A DNA stretch of 64,000 nt from Candidatus Cloacimonadota bacterium (GTDB taxonomy: Bacteria > Cloacimonadota > Cloacimonadia > Cloacimonadales > TCS61). Below are positions 18,201 through 25,665 of the stretch, piece after piece. The position numbers and the translations under genes are program-made. The notes under the pieces are model-generated. The model made no database searches, had not been told where the DNA came from, and saw nothing but the letters and a program-made list of their open reading frames with translations. The first letter of the stretch is position 1; each line of letters begins with the position of its first letter. The DNA lies in assembly GCA_021734245.1 (NCBI GenBank), contig JAIPJH010000002.1:1-64000 (forward strand), written 5' to 3'.

Positions 18201-19382
18201 GATATTCATTCCAGTATTTTTGGCTTAGGTCTCAGGACGGCAGTTTGTTATCCCATCATCGTAAACAACGAAATTCGCGGAGTTATTTATGCTGATGCAA
18301 CCGACGCCAAGGAGTTTAGTCAACAGGAACAAAATCTTCTGGAAACGCTTTTTGTGCAATCTCGAGCAGCTTTGGAAAAAGCAGAAAAAATTGAGACCTT
18401 ATTAAAAGAAAGAGAACATTTCGTAGATACTGAAAAGAGTTCCTTTCCAGAAATTATCGGTAACAGCAAACCAATGCGAAATATATTTTCCCTGATGAAG
18501 ACTGTGGGTTCACATAACGTTAATGTTTTGATTACCGGTCCCACGGGAAGTGGAAAAGAGCTCATCGCCAAAGCACTGCATCGTGAATATAATTCTCGTG
18601 CTCCATTCATCGCTGTAAATTGTGCTGCAATACCAGAAAACTTATTGGAAAGCGAACTGTTTGGTTACACCAAAGGTGCCTTTACAGGTGCAATAAAAGA
18701 TACAAAAGGAAAAATAGAAGCAGCCAATAACGGTACCCTTTTTCTGGATGAAATCGGTGATATGCCGCCAGCTTTGCAGGCAAAACTTTTGCGCGTTCTG
18801 CAGGATCGCATCATTACTCCTCTTGGTTCAAATAAGGAAATACCCGTTTCTTTCCGAATTATTACAGCAACCAATCAGAATCTGGATCAACTTGTAGCTA
18901 AGGGAACGTTTCGTGAAGACCTCTACTTTAGGTTAAATGTAGTAGAAATTGAACTTCCTCCACTTTCCAAAAGAAGGGATGACATACTTCCTCTTGCTGA
19001 ATATTTTCTGCAAAAGTTTAATAAAAAATTTGGAAAACAAATTACTCAAATCAACCCCAAAACTGCTAACAAGCTGCTACAAAAAGACTGGCGTGGCAAT
19101 GTGCGGGAACTGGAAAACACCTTGGAGAAGGCTGTATTACTATCTTCAGGAGATGACTTAGAAGCCGATTCTTTAGATATAAATGATGAAGATTTTAATC
19201 TCAATTCAATTGAACAACTTCCTTTGGAATGGAATGAATATCGTAAGTATAGAAAAAGAATAATCTCTCAACTTGATAAAAAATATGCAAATCAACTGAT
19301 AGCAAAAACAGACGGCAATGTTAATAAAGCCAGTAAGCTGGGCAAGATTCCCAGACCACAAATCTATCGAATCTTAAGATAA
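15246..19382 (+). CDS. Ser/Thr kinase - TPR - GAF - sigma54-interacting AAA+ regulator with Fis-type HTH
   Basis: A 1378-residue cytosolic regulator. Residues 1-~255 are a Hanks-type kinase: GKGSFAKVW, catalytic loop NDLKPENIL (HRD reduced to FND but the Asp kept), IDLGLA in place of DFG, and GTPAYSAPEKL. Residues ~300-880 contain TPR-like helices. Residues ~895-1055 are a GAF domain. Residues ~1075-1310 are the AAA+ domain, with Walker A GPTGSGKE (~1098), the sigma54-contact loop GAFTGA (~1144) and LFLDEIGDMP as Walker B. The last ~40 residues form a Fis-like HTH. It should open sigma54 promoters. The start at 15246 is chosen because the kinase begins there; no Shine-Dalgarno is evident. Two sigma54-type promoters lie downstream. 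Confidence 0.9.
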   Translation: MKNEYKKLDQIGKGSFAKVWLAEDKDKKKVVLKEYNSSSLSEARREFLFLNAIDSPNIVKAIEFQSDPPVLFQEYIEGTSLLPGNLKTKKQKNKFLAALSRTLSHLHSAGICFNDLKPENILIRNGEPVLIDLGLATPNFFYDNIFRGTPAYSAPEKLSRRINSYVADVFSFGLLAFQVMQEFLPADNFEYEDYKKLLLSEDSWQKFLDDNVDDNFLQSMLAFRPTKRPTMPKIARHYAEVSGIKIYENKIDIIKQHLFECQTKSVSKLLQNKFLTCSLEDEPDRIAENALLWLESENRHPILLKESDFIWQPQEFFKQFENKISSKHEIVDSIKNSQLTYLLQRDLIDVKTKLFKELSDFENTLIINYKKKSQLPNVDSKEVQNLVQEYQLENVQMESDFSAKPFLARIHILSLLTEEKTENIPEDIVTLLAAIKLSIPIYLLKYVFTNISNILPDLLLHPNINIKNDGLYFNSDSDKTKPKKDQLEKLFSASEEQGFYAIALQCSILLDKKTKTIELLEKYINDLVSQQYYSSAFEILQLYSREIKLSLSLQKKQAFLLRKNGNLKESLKKYEEIQVDNSSLDYAVIASDRAVILQELDQLDKARKIYEEVLPIFQNQENKNSYLRTINNMGVIDVQSNQFQKAEGTFLKLLDEAQKFGNKQFTTMSHLNLADVYLRKGEWKKSLYQAQTAAEFGRKFNRKNIEVWAQIYGIQAQWAIGSAENLDEIILQIFADDKLQEQAQLLENFAMSMMPVLIHSNNNKTDDLYKILITSQNVGDEKNQALFWYYYYSSNYIQAAEISKQFKDKLFQNFAKAFLTADARMLTAIFREFGLRNDCFGYLQNAVMINQNLDFLKFEELQNEIKNFATLHPFHPLTSVKINTETQPEQQHLDILWEIISIIHSNESFDSSMQSILAGVIRIAELERAVYYKFDNGEMLAQIGMNRDLNPLDLEKIRISRTILQETIKLGHIRFFESLQEETPFDIHSSIFGLGLRTAVCYPIIVNNEIRGVIYADATDAKEFSQQEQNLLETLFVQSRAALEKAEKIETLLKEREHFVDTEKSSFPEIIGNSKPMRNIFSLMKTVGSHNVNVLITGPTGSGKELIAKALHREYNSRAPFIAVNCAAIPENLLESELFGYTKGAFTGAIKDTKGKIEAANNGTLFLDEIGDMPPALQAKLLRVLQDRIITPLGSNKEIPVSFRIITATNQNLDQLVAKGTFREDLYFRLNVVEIELPPLSKRRDDILPLAEYFLQKFNKKFGKQITQINPKTANKLLQKDWRGNVRELENTLEKAVLLSSGDDLEADSLDINDEDFNLNSIEQLPLEWNEYRKYRKRIISQLDKKYANQLIAKTDGNVNKASKLGKIPRPQIYRILR

Positions 19383-19393
19383 CTGTATCATTT
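19381..19393. promoter_or_regulatory. Copy 2 of the AACTGTATCATTT motif
   Basis: Identical over 13 bp to the motif at 15219. It starts at the regulator gene's stop codon, about 240 bp upstream of the sigma54-type promoter at 19630, a usual distance for an enhancer-like site. Confidence 0.42.
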
Positions 19394-19489
19394 ATGGTTT
19401 TGTGTAACATTTTATTAACTATTTTATAAATACCTGCCTATCAAGACTTTATGATAGTAGATAACACTAATAATATTTCTTAAAATAAT

Positions 19490-19499
19490 ACTGTAGCAT
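19490..19499. promoter_or_regulatory. Copy 3 of the motif (ACTGTAGCAT, one mismatch)
   Basis: ACTGTAGCAT differs by one base from the ACTGTATCAT core. An inverted TATCAT core is also present at 19450-19455. Several sites in one 320-bp gap before a sigma54-type promoter fit oligomeric activator binding. The rest of the 19383-19706 gap shows no gene. Confidence 0.35.
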
Positions 19500-19629
19500 A
19501 ATTGTTTCAGATTTGATTGTGCGAATTTTATTTTTATGCAACTATGAAAATATTTTGTCCGTCTCTAACATTCCATCTTTCATGCAGTTACGAATAGTGA
19601 ACAAACATATTTCCGTGGTTTTTGTGGTT

Positions 19630-19645
19630 TGGCACAGGTAATGCA
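19630..19645 (+). promoter_or_regulatory. Sigma54 (-24/-12) promoter for the first large secreted protein
   Basis: TGGCACAGGTAATGCA matches the consensus TGGCACGN4TTGCW, with the invariant GG (19631-19632) and GC (19643-19644) correctly spaced. Transcription would start near 19656, about 50 bp before the ATG at 19707. The gene immediately upstream encodes a sigma54 activator. Confidence 0.72.
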
Positions 19646-19706
19646 TATTAATAGGGCGTGAGTTTTGAAAAGTGAAAAAATAAAAAATTTGAAAATGGAG
19701 GTAAAC

Positions 19707-22577
19707 ATGAAAAAAACTCTCACACTTTTTGCCCTGATGTTATTAGTATCTCAAATTCTATTTGCAGGTTCTATATCGGGTACAGTAAATGGAAACCCGG
19801 CCAATGGCTACATAGTAGAAGCATTTGAACCGGGTAATCCACAAGTTCATTATGAAGCTTTTGTTGAAAATGGAGCGTACACAATTACAGATGTCGATCT
19901 TGGTACTTATGTTGTCAAGTTATCTGGTATGGGATTTCACATATTTTATGATGGTGTAACTTCAGTGCAGCAGGCAACTCCTGTGGAAGTAACAGATGTA
20001 AATCCTGATGTGACAGGAATCGATTTTACTCTTAATGCAATCCCGCAAGGTATTATAATGGGAAGCGTAATGAGTAATGGTGGACCTGGAGGTCCTGGTG
20101 GACCTGGAGGTCCTGGTGGACCTGGAGGTCCTGGTGGACCTGGAGGTCCTGGTGGACCTGGAGGTCCTGGTGGTCCTGGCATGCTGGATGCTACTGTAAA
20201 ATTGTATGATCAACTTCCTGTTGATCCATCTGTCTTACCAATTCAGGAACAGGATGTGATGGGAATGATGTTTATGTTTGAGTGTCTGGAATTTGGCACA
20301 TATTATGTTTCACTGGAAATTCCCGATGAGCCTACCTTATATTATAATATGGTAGAAGATCCCAGCTTAGCTGATGCAATTGTGCTGGATGAAAATAATC
20401 CTGCAGCAGTGGATATCGATTTTTTCATTCAAGGAACTGGTCCTGGAACTGCCGAAATAAACGGAGTTGTTACAGATAACACAGGTGCAGCTGTAGAAAA
20501 TGCCTATGTTGACCTGATTACTCAAAATGGTGGAATGCCCTGGTTCCAATTCTTTGCCGAAACAGATGAGAACGGCAACTTCATTATTTCAGAAATTCCC
20601 GCCGGAGAATATTATCTTTCTATAATGGCAGATGGTTATCTTCCCTATTTTTATGATGGAGTAACAAATTGGCAGGATGCTACGCTTATAACGATAGAAG
20701 ACGATGATGTAATAACTATAGATCCAATTCTGCAACCACTTATTCTATATCAAGTTACAGGAATTGTATTGGATGATGAAGGAAATCCGATCGAAGACTG
20801 TTTTGTAACAGCATTTGAAGATGGAAATGGACCTGGACCTGGAGGTCCTGGTGGAATGATGGGTGAATGGTTTGCAAATACTACTGCTGATGGTACATTT
20901 GAACTCAATATTCCAGAAGGCGATTACTATTTTGCTGCTCATCTGATGGATTGGATGAATATGCAGGTTCAATATTACGATCACAAAACAAACTGGCAGG
21001 AAGCTGATCTGGTAACAGTAAATGCACCAGTTTCCGGAATCGATTTTGATTTTATTGTAGTTTCCTACAATTCAGTAGTTTCCGGTACAATTACCGATGT
21101 GGATGCACTTCCTGTAGAAGGCGCAAATGCTTTCCTCTATCCTGTAGATCCAAGTCAATGGTTCTTTGCTCACAGCTTCTCCGACGAAAACGGAATTTAT
21201 GAAATAGATAATATTCCTCCCGGAGATTATTATTTCTCAGTGAATGCGCAAGGTTATCTTCCTTATTTCTTTGATGGTGTAACAAACTGGGAAGATGCAA
21301 CAATCATCACAATCGCAGAAGACGATATGATCACGATAGATCCTGTTTTGCAATTACCTGTACTGTATACAGTTAGTGGTTATGTACTGGATGATGCTGG
21401 CAATCCGATTTCCGATGCAATCGTGTTTGCCCATTCCAACAACTGGAATCCCGGCAATCCCGGTGGACCTGGAAATCCTGGAAATCCTGGTGGAAACGGC
21501 TGTAACGGTGGAATTGGCAACTTGAATGCAAGTCCAGATGCAACCGGTTATTTTGAATTGGAAGTTCCCGAAGGAGAATACATTTTTGGAGCTCAAACTC
21601 TCGATCTATTCAATACTCAAATCCAATTTTACGATCATAAACCAAGTCCTGATGTAGCCGATGTTGTTCTGGTGGAAGATAATGTAACCGGAATCAACTT
21701 CGATTTCACAGCACCCGCTAATTATGATAACTCAATTTCAGGTGTTGTTACATTAGCAACATTGCCAGTTGAGAATGCAATGGTGACCTGTGTATCAGTA
21801 GATCAAACATTCAGTACAGCTAGTTTTACAAACGAACTTGGACAATATGAACTTACAAACCTTCCCGAAAATGATTATTACATTTTCGCTATCAGCGATG
21901 GCGGAGTTCCTACTTATTATCCAGGTGTAATCGACTTTGAAGATGCTGTTACAGTAAATGCTCTTGGCATTGTAACTGGAATCGATTTCGAGATCATTCC
22001 AATAAATGGCAGTGGCTATCTTGGTTTGAACGGTTATGTAACGAATAGTCAAAATGAACCTTTGGCTAACTCTACAATTTCTATCAGTGACAATGAAGGA
22101 AATATTGTGGCAGTAGCTCAAACCAATGGCGACGGTTATTATGAAGTAAATACCGTAAACACAGGTGAAGTAACCGTTTATGCTACTAAAATGTTCTACA
22201 ATACTTCCAGCACAAGCACAACGATGAACAATAATACCAGCATCGACTTTACTCTGGAACCAACCGGACCAACCGGAACAGATGATACTCCGGAAATTGG
22301 AGATCTTCTTTCAATCAACAATTATCCAAATCCGTTTAATCCTTCAACTACTATCAGCTTTAACCTTCCAGTTTCTGGAAAAGTAGACCTGGAAGTTTAT
22401 AACGTGAAAGGTCAGATGGTAACCAGACTGATTGATGATCAAATGGAAGCCGGAGTTCACAGTGTAGTTTGGAATGGAGTTGATTCCAATCAGAAATCAG
22501 TATCCAGCGGCATCTATTTCTACAAGATCAAAGCTGCAAATCAAAGCAGAACAAATAAGATGATCTTGATGAAATAA
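19707..22577 (+). CDS. Large secreted multi-domain protein with Gly-Pro repeats and a C-terminal T9SS-type sorting domain
   Basis: A 956-residue exported protein with signal peptide MKKTLTLFALMLLVSQILFAG (cut after FAG). The body is at least six carboxypeptidase-regulatory-like beta-sandwich domains with repeated phrases such as YFYDGVTNWQDATLITI, GNPIEDCFVTAF and GEYYLSIMADGYLPY. A (GGP)n stretch lies at residues ~125-156 and shorter GPG/NPG tracts later. The last ~85 residues (YPNPFNPSTTISF ... GIYFYKIKA ... MILMK) are a type A sorting domain for type IX secretion or surface attachment. ATG 19707 is chosen for its GGAGG site and signal peptide. A surface or extracellular structural role is inferred. 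Confidence 0.88.
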   Translation: MKKTLTLFALMLLVSQILFAGSISGTVNGNPANGYIVEAFEPGNPQVHYEAFVENGAYTITDVDLGTYVVKLSGMGFHIFYDGVTSVQQATPVEVTDVNPDVTGIDFTLNAIPQGIIMGSVMSNGGPGGPGGPGGPGGPGGPGGPGGPGGPGGPGGPGMLDATVKLYDQLPVDPSVLPIQEQDVMGMMFMFECLEFGTYYVSLEIPDEPTLYYNMVEDPSLADAIVLDENNPAAVDIDFFIQGTGPGTAEINGVVTDNTGAAVENAYVDLITQNGGMPWFQFFAETDENGNFIISEIPAGEYYLSIMADGYLPYFYDGVTNWQDATLITIEDDDVITIDPILQPLILYQVTGIVLDDEGNPIEDCFVTAFEDGNGPGPGGPGGMMGEWFANTTADGTFELNIPEGDYYFAAHLMDWMNMQVQYYDHKTNWQEADLVTVNAPVSGIDFDFIVVSYNSVVSGTITDVDALPVEGANAFLYPVDPSQWFFAHSFSDENGIYEIDNIPPGDYYFSVNAQGYLPYFFDGVTNWEDATIITIAEDDMITIDPVLQLPVLYTVSGYVLDDAGNPISDAIVFAHSNNWNPGNPGGPGNPGNPGGNGCNGGIGNLNASPDATGYFELEVPEGEYIFGAQTLDLFNTQIQFYDHKPSPDVADVVLVEDNVTGINFDFTAPANYDNSISGVVTLATLPVENAMVTCVSVDQTFSTASFTNELGQYELTNLPENDYYIFAISDGGVPTYYPGVIDFEDAVTVNALGIVTGIDFEIIPINGSGYLGLNGYVTNSQNEPLANSTISISDNEGNIVAVAQTNGDGYYEVNTVNTGEVTVYATKMFYNTSSTSTTMNNNTSIDFTLEPTGPTGTDDTPEIGDLLSINNYPNPFNPSTTISFNLPVSGKVDLEVYNVKGQMVTRLIDDQMEAGVHSVVWNGVDSNQKSVSSGIYFYKIKAANQSRTNKMILMK
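20079..20168 (+). repeat. Five exact 18-bp tandem units encoding (GGPGGP)n
   Basis: The unit GGTGGACCTGGAGGTCCT is repeated five times without change, then a partial unit follows. It encodes a collagen-like Gly-Gly-Pro run inside the secreted protein. Exact DNA repetition suggests recent expansion and possible length variation by slippage. Confidence 0.95.
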
Positions 22578-22589
22578 AATATAGATAAT

Positions 22590-22616
22590 CAGTCGGCGGC
22601 TTTTGGCCGTCGGCTG
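22590..22616 (+). terminator. Hairpin between the two secreted-protein genes
   Basis: CAGTCGGCGGC and GCCGTCGGCTG form an 11-bp stem (two G-U pairs in RNA) around TTTTG, 13 bp after the stop codon. There is no following T-run, so it may stabilise mRNA or attenuate rather than terminate cleanly. Confidence 0.55.
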
Positions 22617-22623
22617 GTATTTG

Positions 22624-22639
22624 TGGAATGAAAAATGCT
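22624..22639 (+). promoter_or_regulatory. Possible second sigma54 (-24/-12) promoter
   Basis: TGGAATGAAAAATGCT keeps GG and GC with the same 10-bp separation as the 19630 promoter but departs from the TGGCAC half. Transcription would start near 22650, just before the GGGAGG ribosome site and ATG 22666 of the second secreted protein. Confidence 0.5.
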
Positions 22640-22665
22640 AACTTATTTTGTTATGGGAGGATAAG

Positions 22666-24522
22666 ATGAAAAAGATCATCTTGATTTTGTTTTTAGTTTT
22701 TAGCTATTTAGTTCTTAATGCATACTCGATAAGTGGATATACAAACCTTCTGGATTCACCGGTGGAAGATGCGATCATAGAATTACATTCACAACAACCT
22801 GGAATGAATTTCTTTCCAGTTGATATGACCATCAGTAATGAAGATGGATATTATCAGTTTGATATAGATTCTCCTGGAATGTATTTTGTAAGCGCAATGA
22901 TTCAGGCTCCTTATTGTCAATTCCTCTTTTATGATAATGTTTTCATACCCACAAATGCAACTTCCATCCACATCTCCAATATGAATCCCGATCAGGAAAA
23001 TATAAATTTTGATTTTCAGGCTAACTTCCCTGGTGGAGATAACTCAGTTACAGGTTTAGTAGCCGATATTTCCAATCAGCCGATAGAAAATGTTCTGATC
23101 GATTTATTTCCAGAACAATATAGCGCTCCTTGGCTAGCAACTTTTTCAACCAATTCTGACGAGAATGGAATTTATAATTTGGAAAATATTCCAGATGGAA
23201 ATTATCTTTTGACTGCAATTCATCCAAACTATCTTCCCTATTTTTATAATGGAACACCCGCCTGGCCACAAGCTGAGATAATAACTCTGGAAAATGGAAC
23301 GATTGAAGAAATAAATATCACACTTGAATCTAACAACATATACACAATTTCCGGTTATGTTTATGATGAACCATCTGGCAATCCAATTTTTGGAGCAGAG
23401 ATTTATGCCTTTTCTCTGAGTGGATCAAATCCGCAAGGAAATGGCATGGGTGGAATGGGAATACCAATCAGTTTTTCAGATCAAAATGGATATTATGAGT
23501 TATTTGTAACTGAAAATGAATATCTTGTAATGGCAAAAGATATCCAGACAAACAGTGTGGAATTTTATGATGATGCTGCTACACCATTGGATGCAACCTG
23601 GATTCAATTAAATCAGAATGTTGACAATATCGATTTTGATTTGAACGAAGATATGGGGGGGGATTATTCTGTCAGTGGTACTCTAAGTATCGATGGATCT
23701 GCAGGACAAGGTGTTCCCATGCTTGCTGTTGCAGTTTCCAGTGATGAAGAATGGGAAAAAACTGTTTCTGCTGATGCTATAAATGGTGGTTATGTAATTC
23801 CAGACCTTCCCGGTGGAGAATATTACATTTATGGTTTTTCTCCTATCTCGATTCCTACTTTTTTTGAAGATGCCATCAATTATGAAGATGCTGTTTTGCT
23901 GGAAGTTGTATCAAATGTTAACGATATAGATATCGATATGCATATTGCTCAGGAAACAGGTTATCTGGGTTGCAACGGCTTTGTGTTGGATGAAACGGGT
24001 GAACCTGTTGCCAATGCCACTGTAGCTTTTATTGATCCCTTTGGAAATGTGCAGGATTATGCTTATACTGATGGCAATGGCGAATATAATCTTCCTTCTT
24101 TGAACAACTTGAATTACACTGCATTCGCAACAAAAGTATTCTATAGTTCCGATGAAGCTCAATTGCCTGTAAACGGTAATTTAACCTGGAATTTCACTTT
24201 AACAGATCCCAATACAGAAGCTGGAGAAGAATTACCGCAACAGCAAAGTAATTTAAGAATTTTTCCCAATCCCTTCAATCCTTCCACAACGATCAGCTTT
24301 GATACAACGCAAACATCCGCGTTTGCGACGATCGAAATCTACAATCTGAAAGGACAGAAAGTGAAATCCTTTGCAAATCTTCCAGTCAGCCAATCATCAA
24401 ATCACAAAATAGTCTGGAATGGTGATGATGATAATCAAAGACCCGTTTCCACTGGAGTTTATCTTGTTAGAATCAGATCTGGAAATTATCAGGAAACTGG
24501 GAAATTACTTCTTCTTAAATAA
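22666..24522 (+). CDS. Second secreted multi-domain protein with T9SS-type sorting domain (paralogue of the preceding gene)
   Basis: A 618-residue exported protein with signal peptide MKKIILILFLVFSYLVLNAY. Four to five carboxypeptidase-regulatory-like beta domains share phrases with the upstream protein (YDDAATPLDATWIQL, NYLLTAIHPNYLPYFYNG, GNPIFGAEIYAFSL, GYLGCNGFVLDETGEPVANA). The Gly-Pro run is missing; only a GNGMGGMG stretch is present. The C terminus (FPNPFNPSTTISF ... STGVYLVRI ... KLLLLK) is a type A sorting domain. The start is set by GGGAGG six bases upstream. Tandem arrangement and shared promoter style suggest the pair is made together under the sigma54 activator. Confidence 0.87.
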   Translation: MKKIILILFLVFSYLVLNAYSISGYTNLLDSPVEDAIIELHSQQPGMNFFPVDMTISNEDGYYQFDIDSPGMYFVSAMIQAPYCQFLFYDNVFIPTNATSIHISNMNPDQENINFDFQANFPGGDNSVTGLVADISNQPIENVLIDLFPEQYSAPWLATFSTNSDENGIYNLENIPDGNYLLTAIHPNYLPYFYNGTPAWPQAEIITLENGTIEEINITLESNNIYTISGYVYDEPSGNPIFGAEIYAFSLSGSNPQGNGMGGMGIPISFSDQNGYYELFVTENEYLVMAKDIQTNSVEFYDDAATPLDATWIQLNQNVDNIDFDLNEDMGGDYSVSGTLSIDGSAGQGVPMLAVAVSSDEEWEKTVSADAINGGYVIPDLPGGEYYIYGFSPISIPTFFEDAINYEDAVLLEVVSNVNDIDIDMHIAQETGYLGCNGFVLDETGEPVANATVAFIDPFGNVQDYAYTDGNGEYNLPSLNNLNYTAFATKVFYSSDEAQLPVNGNLTWNFTLTDPNTEAGEELPQQQSNLRIFPNPFNPSTTISFDTTQTSAFATIEIYNLKGQKVKSFANLPVSQSSNHKIVWNGDDDNQRPVSTGVYLVRIRSGNYQETGKLLLLK

Positions 24523-24540
24523 TCTCAGTAACCTCTGATA

Positions 24541-24582
24541 AAAAAAACCTGCCAGGTTTGGAAAAAACTGGCAGGTTTTTTA
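24541..24582. terminator. Bidirectional terminator between secreted-protein and thioredoxin genes
   Basis: An A-run, the stem CCTGCCAG / CTGGCAGG and a T-run lie between two convergent genes, 18 bp after the plus-strand stop. It fits termination on both strands. Confidence 0.85.
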
Positions 24583-24647
24583 ATCGAAAGAATTCCTCGC
24601 TGCTCTACATCGGGGTTTCCAAATTTTCTTCCCTGTTTGAGGGGAGA

Positions 24648-24663
24648 TCCGGCAGTTGCCGGA
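24648..24663. repeat. Short palindrome related to one at 39932
   Basis: TCCGGCAGTTGCCGGA has 7-bp arms. The same core recurs as a perfect 20-bp palindrome at 39932-39951. The surrounding 24583-24780 gap shows no gene. Confidence 0.5.
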
Positions 24664-24780
24664 GAGGGATAAATAATGAAAATTCGATTTTCAGCTTGCT
24701 GAAATAAATTTAGCGAAATACACCTTGGCTCTGCCACGGTGATAGTCAAATTTAAGAATTTTCTTTATTTTTTATTTATC

Positions 24781-25206
24781 TTATTCCACACCCAAAACTT
24801 CATTGATGATCTTAACCATCTCTGCTTTTGGATAGGCACCGGAAAACATTCTGGGCTGGCCTTCTGTGGGAATGAATAAAATCGAGGGAATGCTGCGAAT
24901 TCCAAACATTCCAGCCAACTGCTGCTGCTCATCTGTATCTACTTTATAAATTATCAGCTTATTTTCATATTCTTCGGAAAGTTCCACCATGATCGGTGCA
25001 ACCTGTTTACAAGGTCCGCACCAGTCGGCATAAAAATCGATAATTGCCGGCAGTTCGCCTTCATAATTCCATTCTGCCGAATTTTCATAATCAAAAATTT
25101 TTGTTTTAAAAGATTCAAGATTCAAATGTTCAATTTCCCGGGAATCGCCTGCAGTGAGAAAGATGACTGCAGAAAGTAATAGTATTGGTAAAAATATTTT
25201 TTTCAT
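24781..25206 (-). CDS. Secreted thioredoxin
   Basis: A 141-residue thioredoxin-fold protein with an N-terminal signal peptide (1-20, ending FLTAG). The active site FYADWCGPCKQVAP (CGPC) is intact and the cis-Pro is in IRSIPSILFIP. Export points to thiol-disulfide exchange in the periplasm. It follows the glutaredoxin-like gene by 12 bp on the same strand, so the two form a small redox operon. Confidence 0.9.
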   Translation of the reverse strand: MKKIFLPILLLSAVIFLTAGDSREIEHLNLESFKTKIFDYENSAEWNYEGELPAIIDFYADWCGPCKQVAPIMVELSEEYENKLIIYKVDTDEQQQLAGMFGIRSIPSILFIPTEGQPRMFSGAYPKAEMVKIINEVLGVE

Positions 25207-25218
25207 TGTAAAGAACTC

Positions 25219-25467
25219 CTACTGTCTGATTTCTAATAATTTATCGATTTTCTTCTGATCAAATCCCACCACCGGAACATTGTTGATCCACATCTGCGGA
25301 ACACCCTGCTGACCGGTTTTACGCATCATATCCTGAGCTGCTTTCTGATCTCTGGAAACATCGATATCTTTAAATTTGATCTTGTTTTCTTTCAGGTAGC
25401 TTTTCAATTTTCTGCACCAGCTGCAGGTTGGCGTGCTGAAAACAATAACTTTTTTCATTTTCTTCAT
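25219..25467 (-). CDS. Glutaredoxin-like protein (NrdH / YruB type)
   Basis: An 82-residue glutaredoxin-fold protein with active site TPTCSWCRKL (CSWC), the cis-Pro motif GVPQMWINNVPVVG and a short C-terminal helix. It lacks a signal peptide and so acts in the cytosol, unlike the thioredoxin encoded next to it. A second Met three codons in is an alternative start. It likely reduces protein disulfides; the specific partner is unknown. Confidence 0.88.
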   Translation of the reverse strand: MKKMKKVIVFSTPTCSWCRKLKSYLKENKIKFKDIDVSRDQKAAQDMMRKTGQQGVPQMWINNVPVVGFDQKKIDKLLEIRQ

Positions 25468-25665
25468 CTCCTTTATTTTTTCATCTTTTATCTTTAATAT
25501 AATTCAATATTACACAATGTCAAATAGTTTGCTGAAAGTAAGGAATTTTGCTTTTAAATATTTTCGGAATATCAGTTTGGGATTGAAAATGATATTTCAT
25601 TATAAATATTCAATTTCATAAAAATTATGATTGACTTTCCCTGCTATTATATTGATTTCTCGATC

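Noticed and set aside
20079-20168. Possible CRISPR array
   Set aside because: Units are contiguous with no spacers and are in frame inside a coding region.
19946-20213. Minus-strand proline-rich or Thr/Arg/Ser-repeat ORFs opposite the Gly-Gly-Pro tract
   Set aside because: They arise from the 18-bp DNA repeat read on the other strand; no start signal or independent support.
25219-25467. Selenocysteine glutaredoxin
   Set aside because: The active site is a full CSWC with ordinary Cys codons and the gene has no internal TGA.
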